Origin: Pseudomonadota bacterium
Lineage (GTDB): Bacteria > Pseudomonadota > Alphaproteobacteria > Sphingomonadales > Sphingomonadaceae
Length of the DNA: 64,000 nt
Direction of reading: 5' to 3'
Assembly (NCBI GenBank): GCA_020160755.1
Contig: JAIUPN010000004.1
Location: 1-64,000, forward strand
The first letter of the stretch is position 1, and every line of letters begins with the position of its first letter. The notes beneath the pieces were generated by a model, which saw only the letters and a list, made by a program, of their open reading frames with translations, searched no databases and had not been told where the DNA came from. Below, one piece after another: positions 17,460 through 26,201 of the stretch. The translations under genes were made by a program, and so were the position numbers.

Positions 17460-18092
17460 TTAACGGCTCGCGGCCTCGCGCCGTGCGGTGATCGTCTCGA
17501 CGCTGTCCATGATCGCATCGACCGCTTCGCTCGCGGGCGGGGCATCGGCGCGTTTCTGCGAAAACTGGCCGCTGTTCATGATCTCCTCAAGCGCCGCGCG
17601 CGCACGCGATACGCGGCTTTTCATTGTGCCGAGCGCACAGTCACAGATGCTTGCCGCCTCCTCGTAGGACAGCCCGCCGGCGCCGACGAGGATCAGCGCC
17701 TCGCGCTGGTCCTGCGGCAATTCCATCAACCCGCGTTGCAGGTCGGCCATCTCGCCGCTGTCTTCCTGGCTTGCGGGGGTCGACATCGTGCGCTCGACCG
17801 CGGTCTCGTCATATTCGCCGACGAACTTGTTGCGGCGCATCTGCGACAGGAAGGTGTTGCGCAGGATGACGAAGGTCCATGCCTTGATCGACGTGCCGCG
17901 CTCGAACCGTTCGCGCGACGCCCATGCCTTTACCATCGTGTCCTGCGTCAAATCGTCGGCAAGGTCGGGATTTCCCGACAGGCTGCGGCCATAGGCGCGC
18001 AAATGGGGAATAACGCCAGCCAGCAGCGTCTTGAATTCGCTGTCCGACAGGGTGTCGGCCTGCGGCTGCGACGCAGCGGTGGTTTCGGTCAT
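17460..18092 (-). CDS. ecfG: ECF sigma factor EcfG (general stress response), copy 1
   Basis: ECF15/EcfG-type sigma factor of 210 residues. Region 2 contains DLADDLTQDTMVKAWASRER. Region 4 contains LPQDQREALILVGAGGLSYEEAA followed by ALGTMKSRVSRARAAL. The ATG overlaps the nepR TAA by one base (TAATG), so the two are translationally coupled, as is usual for this pair. NepR holds it inactive until phosphorylated PhyR removes NepR. It probably transcribes its own operon through the promoter at 18355-18379. Confidence 0.92.
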   Translation of the reverse strand: MTETTAASQPQADTLSDSEFKTLLAGVIPHLRAYGRSLSGNPDLADDLTQDTMVKAWASRERFERGTSIKAWTFVILRNTFLSQMRRNKFVGEYDETAVERTMSTPASQEDSGEMADLQRGLMELPQDQREALILVGAGGLSYEEAASICDCALGTMKSRVSRARAALEEIMNSGQFSQKRADAPPASEAVDAIMDSVETITARREAASR

Positions 18093-18322
18093 TATTGCTT
18101 CGAGCTTTTCTGATCGAGCTGCGAAAGAAGGTCGAGCATATTGTCGGGCAGCTGTTCGGCGACGATATTGCCGTAAATCATGCGTAGCTTCGCGCTGACC
18201 GGCTCGGGCGCCTGCCTGCCGGTCAGCGTGCGGTGCCACTGGTCGCCATTCGTGCCGGGGAAACTCCCCTGCGTCCGATGCGGGGCATCGGTGATCGGGT
18301 GCGGGGTGCCCTTGCCGTTCAT
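18092..18322 (-). CDS. nepR: Anti-sigma factor NepR
   Basis: Small anti-sigma factor, 76 residues from the ATG at 18322. The conserved helix pair is KLRMIYGNIVAEQLPDNMLD followed by LLSQL, matching the NepR signature. The start at 18322 is preferred because AAGG lies 9 nt upstream. The predicted transcription start near 18348 would leave almost no leader for the ATG at 18346. The frame is open to 18481, but those codons lie upstream of the promoter. It is the first gene of the nepR-ecfG operon. Confidence 0.85.
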   Translation of the reverse strand: MNGKGTPHPITDAPHRTQGSFPGTNGDQWHRTLTGRQAPEPVSAKLRMIYGNIVAEQLPDNMLDLLSQLDQKSSKQ

Positions 18323-18354
18323 CCTGTTGTTGCCTTGCGTAGCCATGTCGGAGC

Positions 18355-18379
18355 AACGATGAAAACGGCCGTGGGTTCC
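18355..18379 (-). promoter_or_regulatory. EcfG-type promoter of nepR-ecfG
   Basis: On the minus strand GGAAC (18379-18375) is followed after exactly 16 nt by CGTT (18358-18355). This is the consensus recognised by EcfG sigma factors of the alphaproteobacterial general stress response, and implies autoregulation. Transcription should begin around 18348. Confidence 0.82.
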
Positions 18380-18551
18380 CGGCCTGCTGGTTTTTTCGAC
18401 GAATGGTGTTGCGGCAAAAGCACAGCGCCGGGACGGGTGGTGGCCGGTTGCTGCCTCTTTGGGTGCGCTTTCGGTTCCCATAATGGATTCAACCCGCTAA
18501 GCCTGTCCTCCGTTCAGCGGCGTTTCAGGGCGCTCAACCTATCAGGACCGT

Positions 18552-19169
18552 GTGACTAGCGACGAAACGCCCCAACCGCTCGACGATGCCAGCTTCAAGC
18601 AGGAATTGGCTGCGATGCTGCCGCACCTGCGCGCGTTCGGGCGCAGCCTCACGGGCAATGCCGACCTCGCCGACGATCTGGTACAGGAAACGATGCTGAA
18701 GGCATGGAAAGCGCGCGGACAATATGTACCGGGTCCCGCGAGCATGAAAAGCTGGGCCTTTGTCATCCTGCGCAACTGTTTCCTGTCGCAGATGCGCCGC
18801 AAGAAGTTCACCGCGGAATATGACGAGCTGGCCGCCGAGCGCCTGCTCGTCGCGCCCGACGACCAGGATGACAGTCTGCACCTCGCCGATGTGCAGCGCG
18901 CGCTGATGCTGCTGCCCGTCGATCAGCGCGAGGCGCTGGTGCTGATCGGCGCCGGGCAATTATCCTATGAGGAAGGTGCGGCTATCTGCGGCTGCGCCGT
19001 CGGCACGATGAAGAGCCGCGTGTCGCGCGGCCGCGCGGCGCTGCAGGCGATATTGGAGAGCGGCGAAATGCCGCTGCGCAGCACCGATGCGATTCCGTCG
19101 AGCGAAGCGTTTCGGACGATCATGGACAATGTCGACGAGCTCACCGGCGGGGCGCCGCCGTCCGATTGA
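18552..19169 (+). CDS. ECF sigma factor EcfG, copy 2 (divergent from nepR-ecfG)
   Basis: A second EcfG-type sigma factor of 205 residues, clearly a paralogue of copy 1. Region 2 has DLADDLVQETMLKAWKARGQ and region 4 has LPVDQREALVLIGAGQLSYEE, then AVGTMKSRVSRGRAAL. The GTG start is preceded by CAGGA. No GGAAC-type promoter is visible in front of it, unlike the nepR operon, so the two sigma genes may be induced differently. The nearby NepR may bind both. Confidence 0.9.
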   Translation: MTSDETPQPLDDASFKQELAAMLPHLRAFGRSLTGNADLADDLVQETMLKAWKARGQYVPGPASMKSWAFVILRNCFLSQMRRKKFTAEYDELAAERLLVAPDDQDDSLHLADVQRALMLLPVDQREALVLIGAGQLSYEEGAAICGCAVGTMKSRVSRGRAALQAILESGEMPLRSTDAIPSSEAFRTIMDNVDELTGGAPPSD

Positions 19170-19229
19170 ACGCTTGAATCCTTCGGGCAGGTGATCGCTT
19201 CCGCCGGCCGACATGATAGGGATGATCTT

Positions 19230-20921
19230 ATGCGCGGTGGTCCCGCCCCGATGCGCCTTATTTTGCGGTCGCTGACCGCCGTTGCGCTCGCGCTGCCCCC
19301 GGCCGCGCACGCCGAGGCCGGGCAGGCGAAGCCGACAAGCCTGGAACAGGTCCAGATCGGCAAGGAACAAATTGTCGTCGAGGCACGGCGCGAGGGACGC
19401 AGCGACTGGAAACGCGCCGAAAGCGAGCATGTCCTGATGTTCAGCGACGGCGGCGAGGCCGAACTCAGGCGCGCGGCGACCGAGGTCGAGCGGCTCCACC
19501 AGTTGATGATGCGCCTTTACGGTCCGGACGTGCAGGCGGGCGAAACCACGAAGCTCCGGATCATATTGATCGATTCGGTGCCCGCCTATCGCGCCATGGC
19601 GCTTCGCGACCTGCGCGCCGAAGAAGGCCCTTATGTGCCGCCCTTCGCCGGACAGCGCTATTATGACCCGCGCGAGGATGGCGCGGTGCTGATCCTGCCG
19701 CGTGCCGATCAGGTCATCGATCTCGACACGTCGAAGGCCCGCGATGCCTTTTGCGACGAAATGGGCCCCGATCTGTTGCTCGCCGAGAAAACGTGCGCCG
19801 AGGTGACGAACCGGCCGGCACCCGCCGCGCGGCCATGGGAGGCGGTGCTGTTTTCGGCCTACGCCCAGCATTTCGTCCTGACCTATCTGCCCGCGGGTTA
19901 TCCGCGCTGGTATCTCGACGGCGTGGGCGCGCTCTTCTCGACGGTCAAGATGCGGCGCAACGGGGCGCTCGACTATGCGAAAGTGTCGCTCGCAAACCGG
20001 CAGGTCTTCCGCTCCTACGGGAGCCTGAACGCCGCCGACGTGTTGACCGGTCGCTATCTGGAGGCACCGTCGGGGCAGATGGAGTGGACGCCCTTTCACG
20101 CGGCGCTGCTCGCTCATTTCTTCGTCTATTCCGACCTGAAGCCCGAACGGCGTACGCAGTTCGCGCGCTATATGACTGCGGTGCATCGGGGCGTGCCGAT
20201 GGCCGAAGCCGCCGGGGTGTTCGGCGACATGCGCAAGCTGCGGCGCGAAATATCGAGCTATGCCAATCGCGATGGGCTGACCTATGCGCGCACCGAACCG
20301 GGCGGGGACCCGGTGCAGGAGCCGTCGATGACCACCCTGTCGCTCGCCAGCGCGGCGATGCTGGAGGCGAGCATCGGACTGCCTTCGCGCGGCGCAGCCG
20401 GCGTGCCGGCATATGACAGCGAGGCGGCGCTGCTTTTCGCGGAGAGCGAATGCCGGGGCCACCGTTATCAGGCGTGCCTTGCCGCTGCGGACAGCGTTCT
20501 CGAACAGGCGCCCGAGGACCCGCACGCGCTGGGTTGGAAGGGCGTCGCGTTGACCGGAACGGCGCTCGCCGGCGAGGCGGGGGCGCGGCCTGACGGACTA
20601 CGCCGCGCGCGCGCGGCACTCGAACGCGCGATCGCACGCGATGGCGATGCCCCCTTGCCGCTGGTCGCCTATTTCGAAAGCTACGCCAAAGCGGGCGAGC
20701 GCGTTCCCGAGGAGGCGATGGCTGCGATGGCGAAAGCCATCCGCCTCGTCCCCGCCGCCCCCGCTTCCCGCCTTGCGCTCGGAACCGAGCTGATCCGGCA
20801 GGGGCAGCCCGATCTCGCGCGCAAGCTGTTGTATCCGGTGCTGTTCGGTCCCTATGAGTCGCCGGAACGGAATGCGGCGCGGACGATGTTTGCCGCGCCT
20901 GACCCTGTCCTCGCGCCCTGA
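19230..20921 (+). CDS. Secreted protein with degenerate DUF1570-like peptidase region and C-terminal TPR-like region
   Basis: Exported protein of 563 residues; the signal peptide ends near ALPPAAHA. The ATG at 19230 has AGGGA 8 nt upstream; 19251 is an alternative. Around residues 215-240 the segment FVLTYLPAGYPRWYLDGVGA resembles gluzincin-like proteins, where an HExxH would precede P-x-W-x-x-E-G. Here the zinc-binding histidine-glutamate pair is missing (AQHFVLTY) and the E is D, so catalysis is doubtful. The last 170 residues resemble tetratricopeptide repeats (EQAPEDPHALGWKG). It lies between ecfG2 and phyR. No function is assigned. Confidence 0.7.
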   Translation: MRGGPAPMRLILRSLTAVALALPPAAHAEAGQAKPTSLEQVQIGKEQIVVEARREGRSDWKRAESEHVLMFSDGGEAELRRAATEVERLHQLMMRLYGPDVQAGETTKLRIILIDSVPAYRAMALRDLRAEEGPYVPPFAGQRYYDPREDGAVLILPRADQVIDLDTSKARDAFCDEMGPDLLLAEKTCAEVTNRPAPAARPWEAVLFSAYAQHFVLTYLPAGYPRWYLDGVGALFSTVKMRRNGALDYAKVSLANRQVFRSYGSLNAADVLTGRYLEAPSGQMEWTPFHAALLAHFFVYSDLKPERRTQFARYMTAVHRGVPMAEAAGVFGDMRKLRREISSYANRDGLTYARTEPGGDPVQEPSMTTLSLASAAMLEASIGLPSRGAAGVPAYDSEAALLFAESECRGHRYQACLAAADSVLEQAPEDPHALGWKGVALTGTALAGEAGARPDGLRRARAALERAIARDGDAPLPLVAYFESYAKAGERVPEEAMAAMAKAIRLVPAAPASRLALGTELIRQGQPDLARKLLYPVLFGPYESPERNAARTMFAAPDPVLAP

Positions 20922-20929
20922 TTATCGCT

Positions 20930-21724
20930 TCATGCCGCGAGTTGTGGTGTGAACAGCAGGCTCTGGCTGATCGCTGCGCGCACCGTATTTTCGCGGAACG
21001 GCTTCGAAATCAGGAAAGTCGGTTCGACCCGTCCGCCGGTCAGCAGCTTTTCGGGAAAGGCGGTAATGAAGATCGCCGGCACCGGCGCGATCGCCAAAAT
21101 ATCCTGCACCGCATCGATCCCCGACGATCCGTCGGCGAGCTGGATATCGGCGAGGACGAGCCCGGCGTCGGTATCCTCGAACGCCGCAACCGCACCCTCG
21201 TGCGTCGTCGCAATCCCCGCGACGCGGTGGCCGAGGTCGCGCACAATCTGTTCGAGTTCCATGGCGATCAGCGGTTCGTCCTCGATGATCAGCACCGAGG
21301 TGCGCGATTCGCGGTCGAGGTCGCCCACCGCATCGGCCAGCAATGTCTCGACGGTCGCGCGATCGGCGCCGGTGATCAGGCCGGCCTCTTCGACCGAAAA
21401 GCCTTCGAGTGCCGTCAGCAACAGGATCTGCCGGCCCAGCGGTGTAATCTGCGCGAGACGCTGGTTTGCGGCGCGAACGAGCGGGTGTTCGCCGTCGTCG
21501 CTGCCTTCGCCATCGTCGATATAGGCGCTTTCCCAGATGCGGTGAAAATTGCGGTAGAGATCGATGCGGGTGTTGTGGCCGCTGTGGAACTCATCGGGCG
21601 CCGCGACGATCACTTCCAGCGTCGTGTGGACGAAATTGTCGCCATGTTGCTGGCTGCCCGTCAAGGCGCGCGCATAGCGGCGCAGATAGGGAAGATGCCC
21701 GCGAATTTCCTCACCCAATGTCAT
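20930..21724 (-). CDS. phyR: Response regulator PhyR (anti-anti-sigma)
   Basis: A 264-residue PhyR. Residues 1-135 form a sigma-like domain that mimics EcfG, and residues 143-260 form a receiver domain. The receiver has the acidic pair E148/D149, the phosphoacceptor D193 (LADIQLADGSSG), the FITAFPEK motif typical of the FATGUY receiver group and K241. When phosphorylated it binds NepR and frees EcfG. The start has GGAAGGA about 6 nt upstream. It is divergent from an HWE kinase that is the likely phosphodonor. Confidence 0.93.
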   Translation of the reverse strand: MTLGEEIRGHLPYLRRYARALTGSQQHGDNFVHTTLEVIVAAPDEFHSGHNTRIDLYRNFHRIWESAYIDDGEGSDDGEHPLVRAANQRLAQITPLGRQILLLTALEGFSVEEAGLITGADRATVETLLADAVGDLDRESRTSVLIIEDEPLIAMELEQIVRDLGHRVAGIATTHEGAVAAFEDTDAGLVLADIQLADGSSGIDAVQDILAIAPVPAIFITAFPEKLLTGGRVEPTFLISKPFRENTVRAAISQSLLFTPQLAA

Positions 21725-21752
21725 GCATGATCCTTCCCTCTTGAACCAGTCA

Positions 21753-21778
21753 TACGCGTCCCGCCGCGGGTCGGTTCC
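21753..21778 (-). promoter_or_regulatory. Possible EcfG-type promoter of phyR
   Basis: On the minus strand GGAAC (21778-21774) is followed after 17 nt by CGTA (21756-21753), a one-base departure from the CGTT -10 with a spacer one longer than at nepR. It lies 29 bp upstream of the phyR ATG. This is weaker than the nepR promoter. Confidence 0.5.
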
Positions 21779-21932
21779 CGGCCCTGACGCGGAAAAGCAG
21801 GGGCGATCGCTGCAACTTGTCGCGCCTTAGTGCGTAGAGTCAGCCGGGACGCGACTGGAATGCGGCGTAAGTAAGTGGAATGCCAACACTTTCCTTGGAT
21901 GCTGCAACGATGCTTTTGTAGGGACCATATTC

Positions 21933-23477
21933 ATGGCAGAGCAGCGCCCCGGGGGAATGAGCGATGCGGCACAGGCCGCATCGAACGGCAGCGAGGGACG
22001 GCAGTTGGCGGACGGGCGAGACGAGGATGGGGCACGGGCGGAACGGCTGCGTCTCGACACGCTCCGCGAATATCGCATCATGGATACGCCCCCCGAGGCA
22101 GCTTTCGACCGGGTGACGAAAATGGTCGCCGACCTGTACGGCGTACCGATCGCGCTGGTGTCGCTCGTCGACGATTGCCGTCAGTGGTTCAAATCGGCCT
22201 ATGGACTCGACGCCACCGAAACGCCGCGCGAGATGAGCTTTTGCCAATATGTCATCGCTGAAGACCGGCCGGTCGTCGTGACCGACGTGCTGGGCGACCC
22301 GCGTTTTCGGGACAATCCGCTGGTGACCGGAGATCCCTATATCCGCTTTTACGCCGGAGTGCCCCTACGCGCCTATAATGGGGCAATCCTCGGCAGCCTC
22401 TGTTTGATCGATCGCGCGGAGCGGGCTGCGCCGGATCAGAGCGAATTGGCGCGGCTCGAAGATTTTGCCGGGATCGTGATGGCCGAGGCCGACCTGCGCC
22501 GGGTCGTCGCCGAGCGCGACGAGGCGCAGCGGATGCTCGAACGCGCGCTCGATTTTTCCGGGATAGCGACCTGGCAGCTCGACCCGAATACGGGCGGGAT
22601 GCATTGGCACGGCGCGGTCGCCGAACTGTTCGGCGCGGACTATGAAACGGCGCTGGTCACGGCCGACGAGGTGCTTGGGCGTATGCCGGCGGACGATCGT
22701 GAGCGGGTGATCGCTGCGCTGGAAGAGTCGCGCAACGGCGGCAATCCCTATTCGGTCGAGCACCGTATCCAGCATCCCGAGCGCGGGGTGCGCTGGATCG
22801 CCTCGCGCGGCGATTGGGACGTGCGGCTGGACGAGGCCCGGCTGACCGGGGTCAGCGTCGATATCACCGAGCAGAAGAGCCGACAGGAGAATGCCAACCT
22901 GTTGATGCGCGAACTGCACCACCGGATGCGTAACCTGTTCGCGACGGTTAGCGCGATCATCTCGCTGACCCGCCACGCGGCGCAGGGCGTCGACGATTAT
23001 GTCGAACGGATCAACAGCCGGCTCGACGCGCTCAACCGCGCGCAAAATGTTCTGCTCGGCGCCAATTTCATGACCGGGTCGATGCACGCGCTGATGCGCG
23101 AGGTCGAGGCGGCCTTTCCGCGCATCCGCTGGTCGGGACCCGACCTGCTGCTCCCCGAAAATGCGCTCGTCGCAATGGCGCTGACCTTCAACGAACTCGC
23201 GACGAACGCGGTCAAGCATGGCGCACTGACCAACGAGGGGGGCAGCGTCGATGTCCGCTGGACGCAGGATCCCGAAGGCAGCGAACCGCGTCTGTTCCGC
23301 CTGATATGGACCGAGACCGGCGCAAGCGGCGTGACCGCACCCGACCGCACGAGCTTTGGCACCATGCTCATGGAACGCAGTGTCCGAAACAATCTGGGCG
23401 GCACGATCGACCGGCACTGGGAGCCGGGCGGCCTCGTCTGCGAAATCGCGATGCCCGCACGGTGGCGCGAGGCGTAA
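21933..23477 (+). CDS. HWE-family sensor histidine kinase (GAF-PAS)
   Basis: Soluble sensor kinase of 514 residues without membrane segments. A GAF domain spans about 35-190 (YGVPIALVSLVDDCRQWFKS is its start). A PAS domain spans about 195-310. The HWE kinase core has H329 in ELHHRMRN, the N-box NELATNAVKHGAL and the WTETGA segment that defines the class. HWE kinases feed PhyR in related bacteria, and its divergent position next to phyR supports that link. The GAF-PAS pair suggests a cytoplasmic light, redox or small-molecule input. Confidence 0.9.
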   Translation: MAEQRPGGMSDAAQAASNGSEGRQLADGRDEDGARAERLRLDTLREYRIMDTPPEAAFDRVTKMVADLYGVPIALVSLVDDCRQWFKSAYGLDATETPREMSFCQYVIAEDRPVVVTDVLGDPRFRDNPLVTGDPYIRFYAGVPLRAYNGAILGSLCLIDRAERAAPDQSELARLEDFAGIVMAEADLRRVVAERDEAQRMLERALDFSGIATWQLDPNTGGMHWHGAVAELFGADYETALVTADEVLGRMPADDRERVIAALEESRNGGNPYSVEHRIQHPERGVRWIASRGDWDVRLDEARLTGVSVDITEQKSRQENANLLMRELHHRMRNLFATVSAIISLTRHAAQGVDDYVERINSRLDALNRAQNVLLGANFMTGSMHALMREVEAAFPRIRWSGPDLLLPENALVAMALTFNELATNAVKHGALTNEGGSVDVRWTQDPEGSEPRLFRLIWTETGASGVTAPDRTSFGTMLMERSVRNNLGGTIDRHWEPGGLVCEIAMPARWREA

Positions 23478-23526
23478 GCCCCCCATCATATTTGTTCTCT
23501 CTATGTTCCTGTGTTAGCCATGGGAC

Positions 23527-24777
23527 ATGTCCGCAAAGCCGATTCTGAAAAAACTGAGCCTTCTCGCCGATGCAGCCAAATATGACGCGTCGTGCGCCTC
23601 GTCGGGGACGGTGAAGCGCGATTCGATGGCGAGCAAGGGGATCGGATCGACCGAGGGCATGGGCATTTGTCACAGCTATGCTCCCGACGGGCGGTGCATC
23701 TCGCTGCTTAAAATCCTGCTGACGAACTTCTGTATCTACGACTGCCGCTTCTGCATCAACCGCGCGTCGAGCAACGTCGAACGCGCCCGCTTCAGCCCGC
23801 AGGAGGTGGCTCGGCTGACGCTCGATTTCTACAAGCGCAACTATATCGAAGGGCTGTTCCTGTCATCGGGGATCATCCGCTCCGAAGATTATACGATGGA
23901 GCAGCTCGTCGAGGTCGCGCGCATCCTGCGCGAGGAGAATCGCTTTCAGGGATATATCCATCTGAAGACGATCGCGGGCGCGGACCCGGGGTTGATCGCG
24001 CTTGCAGGCCTTTACGCCGACCGGCTGTCGACCAATGTCGAATTGCCGACCGAGGCAGGATTACAAAGCTTCGCGCCCGAGAAAAAGCCCGAGACGATCC
24101 GCAAGACCATGGCGTCGGTGCGCGTCGGCGCCGAAGATGCGATCGAGGCGGCGAAGAGCCGGCTGATCGGCAAGGCGATGCCGCCGCGCTTTGCGCCCGC
24201 GGGGCAATCGACGCAGATGATCGTCGGGGCCGATGCGGCGCGCGACGACGATATTTTGAAGACCGCGACGAACCTCTATTCGGGCTATCAGCTCCGCCGC
24301 GTCTATTATTCGGCGTATAGCCCGATCCCCGATGCCAGCAGCGATCTGCCGCCGGTGCGCCCCCCGCTGATGCGCGAGCATCGGCTGTATCAGGCCGACT
24401 GGCTGCTGCGCTTCTATGGCTTCGAGCGCGCCGAGATCATGGAAGGCGCCCCGGGCGGAATGCTCGACCTGACCATCGATCCCAAGCTCGCCTGGGCGTT
24501 GATGCGGCGCGAGGTGTTTCCGGTCGACATCAACCGCGCGCCGCGCGAACTGCTGCTGCGCGTGCCGGGGCTGGGGACGCGCGCGGTCGACCGGATCGTC
24601 GCGTCCCGGCGGTTCGGCAAGCTGCGGCTTGGCGATCTGGCTAAGTTGACCGCATCGGTGAAGAAGTTGCTGCCCTTCATCGTCACCCCCGACTGGCGGC
24701 CGGGCAAACTCACCGACAGCGCCGACCTGCGCGCGCGCTTCGCGCCGCCGGCGGAGCAACTGGCGCTCGCGCTGTGA
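23527..24777 (+). CDS. Putative DNA modification/repair radical SAM protein
   Basis: Radical SAM enzyme of 416 residues. The cluster motif is CIYDCRFC (C-x3-C-x2-C, about 71-78). A C-terminal helix-hairpin-helix (LLLRVPGLGTRAVDRIVASRR) indicates DNA binding. It is the family annotated as a putative DNA modification/repair radical SAM protein, whose reaction is not established as far as I know. Its TGA overlaps the GTG of the UdgX fusion gene, so the two are translationally coupled. It heads a four-gene operon ending in a DNA ligase. Confidence 0.88.
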   Translation: MSAKPILKKLSLLADAAKYDASCASSGTVKRDSMASKGIGSTEGMGICHSYAPDGRCISLLKILLTNFCIYDCRFCINRASSNVERARFSPQEVARLTLDFYKRNYIEGLFLSSGIIRSEDYTMEQLVEVARILREENRFQGYIHLKTIAGADPGLIALAGLYADRLSTNVELPTEAGLQSFAPEKKPETIRKTMASVRVGAEDAIEAAKSRLIGKAMPPRFAPAGQSTQMIVGADAARDDDILKTATNLYSGYQLRRVYYSAYSPIPDASSDLPPVRPPLMREHRLYQADWLLRFYGFERAEIMEGAPGGMLDLTIDPKLAWALMRREVFPVDINRAPRELLLRVPGLGTRAVDRIVASRRFGKLRLGDLAKLTASVKKLLPFIVTPDWRPGKLTDSADLRARFAPPAEQLALAL

Positions 24778-26201
24778 GGGAGGTGGTGCTCGTCACCCCC
24801 GGCGACTTTGCCGAATGGCGGAGCGCCGCGCGCGGACTGCTCGCGGGCGGCGTCGCGCCCGAAGATGTAAGCTGGCGCGGGAGCGAGGAGGGCGCGTCGC
24901 TATTCGGTGACGAGGCGGTCGGGGCGTCCGCGGGCGCGGTCTCGCTGCCACGCGAATTGCTGGAGATCGCCGAGCGGGTCATCTGTCATCGCGACCCCGA
25001 AGTGCCCGCGCGGCTGTACCGGATCATTTGGCGCGCGGCGCGTGACCGGCAATTGCTCGCGCGGACGACCGACGCGGAGGTCGACTGGCTTCGGCGGGCC
25101 GACAAGGCGATCCGCCGCGACGTGCACAAGATGCACGCGTTCTTACGCTTCCGCCGATTGGGCAAGGAGGCGGTACGCGAAAGCTTCGCGGCGTGGTTCG
25201 AGCCTTCGCACCATATCGTCCGGCTGACCGCGCCCTTTTTCCAGCGGCGTTTTTACGGCATGGACTGGGCGATCGTGACGCCCGATGCGCGCGCGATCTG
25301 GCACGACGAAACGCTCAGCTACGGCCCCGGCGGGACGAAGGGCGAGGTGCCCGACAGCGATATCGTCGAGGATCAGTGGCGCACCTATTATGGCGCGATC
25401 TTCAACCCCGCGCGGGTGAAGGTCAACGCGATGCGTGCCGAGATGCCAAAGAAATATTGGAAGAACCTGCCCGAGGCGCAGGATATCGCGCCGTTGCTTG
25501 CGGGCGCCGAGGCGCGGGTGGAACGCATGCGCGAAGCGGCCGTTTCCATCGCCAACCCGTTGACCGACAAATGGCGGACGCGCGTGCCCGATGAATTGCT
25601 TCTCGATGATGATGTGAATACGCTGGACGAGCTCGCGTGCGCGGTCGATCGTTGCACGCGCTGCCCGCTCTATTGCAACGCGACGCAGGGCGTGGCGGGC
25701 GAGGGGCCGGAGCGTGCGCGGATCATGCTCGTCGGCGAGCAGCCGGGCGATCAGGAGGATCTGCAGGGGCGCCCGTTTGTGGGGCCGGCGGGACAGGTGC
25801 TGAACGAAGCACTGGAAGAAGCAGGACTCGACCGGCGCCGGCTGTTCCTGACCAACGCGGTAAAGCATTTCAAGTTCGAGCCGCGCGGGAAGCGCCGCCT
25901 CCACCAGAACCCGACGACGGGCGAGATCGACATGTGCCGCTGGTGGCTCGATAAGGAGCGCGCGTTTGTTCAGCCCGACCTGATCGTCACGCTGGGCGCG
26001 AGTGCGCTGCGCGGTGTGACGGGCAAGAGCGCGAGCATCAAGTCTATGCGGAGCAGGGTGCATGAGCTGGAAGGTGGAACCAAACTGATCGCAACGATCC
26101 ATCCGTCTTTCCTTCTGCGCCTTCCCGACCGCGAGCGCGCCGCCGAGGAGCGCGAGGCGTTCGTCGTCGACCTGACCCGCGCGCGGGAATTTGCCACCTG
26201 A
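24774..26201 (+). CDS. DUF4130-UdgX fusion: uracil-DNA glycosylase superfamily protein
   Basis: Two-domain protein of 475 residues. Residues 1 to about 245 match the DUF4130 domain that accompanies the radical SAM protein. Residues from about 285 are a family 4-like uracil-DNA glycosylase with cluster cysteines in CTRCPLYCNATQ, the active loop GEQPGDQED and IATIHPSFLLR. The insertion KRRLH (373-377) is the mark of UdgX; H377 corresponds to the histidine that forms a covalent bond with the uracil site. The GTG start overlaps the previous stop, and the exonuclease ATG overlaps its TGA by one base. Confidence 0.9.
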   Translation: MREVVLVTPGDFAEWRSAARGLLAGGVAPEDVSWRGSEEGASLFGDEAVGASAGAVSLPRELLEIAERVICHRDPEVPARLYRIIWRAARDRQLLARTTDAEVDWLRRADKAIRRDVHKMHAFLRFRRLGKEAVRESFAAWFEPSHHIVRLTAPFFQRRFYGMDWAIVTPDARAIWHDETLSYGPGGTKGEVPDSDIVEDQWRTYYGAIFNPARVKVNAMRAEMPKKYWKNLPEAQDIAPLLAGAEARVERMREAAVSIANPLTDKWRTRVPDELLLDDDVNTLDELACAVDRCTRCPLYCNATQGVAGEGPERARIMLVGEQPGDQEDLQGRPFVGPAGQVLNEALEEAGLDRRRLFLTNAVKHFKFEPRGKRRLHQNPTTGEIDMCRWWLDKERAFVQPDLIVTLGASALRGVTGKSASIKSMRSRVHELEGGTKLIATIHPSFLLRLPDRERAAEEREAFVVDLTRAREFAT

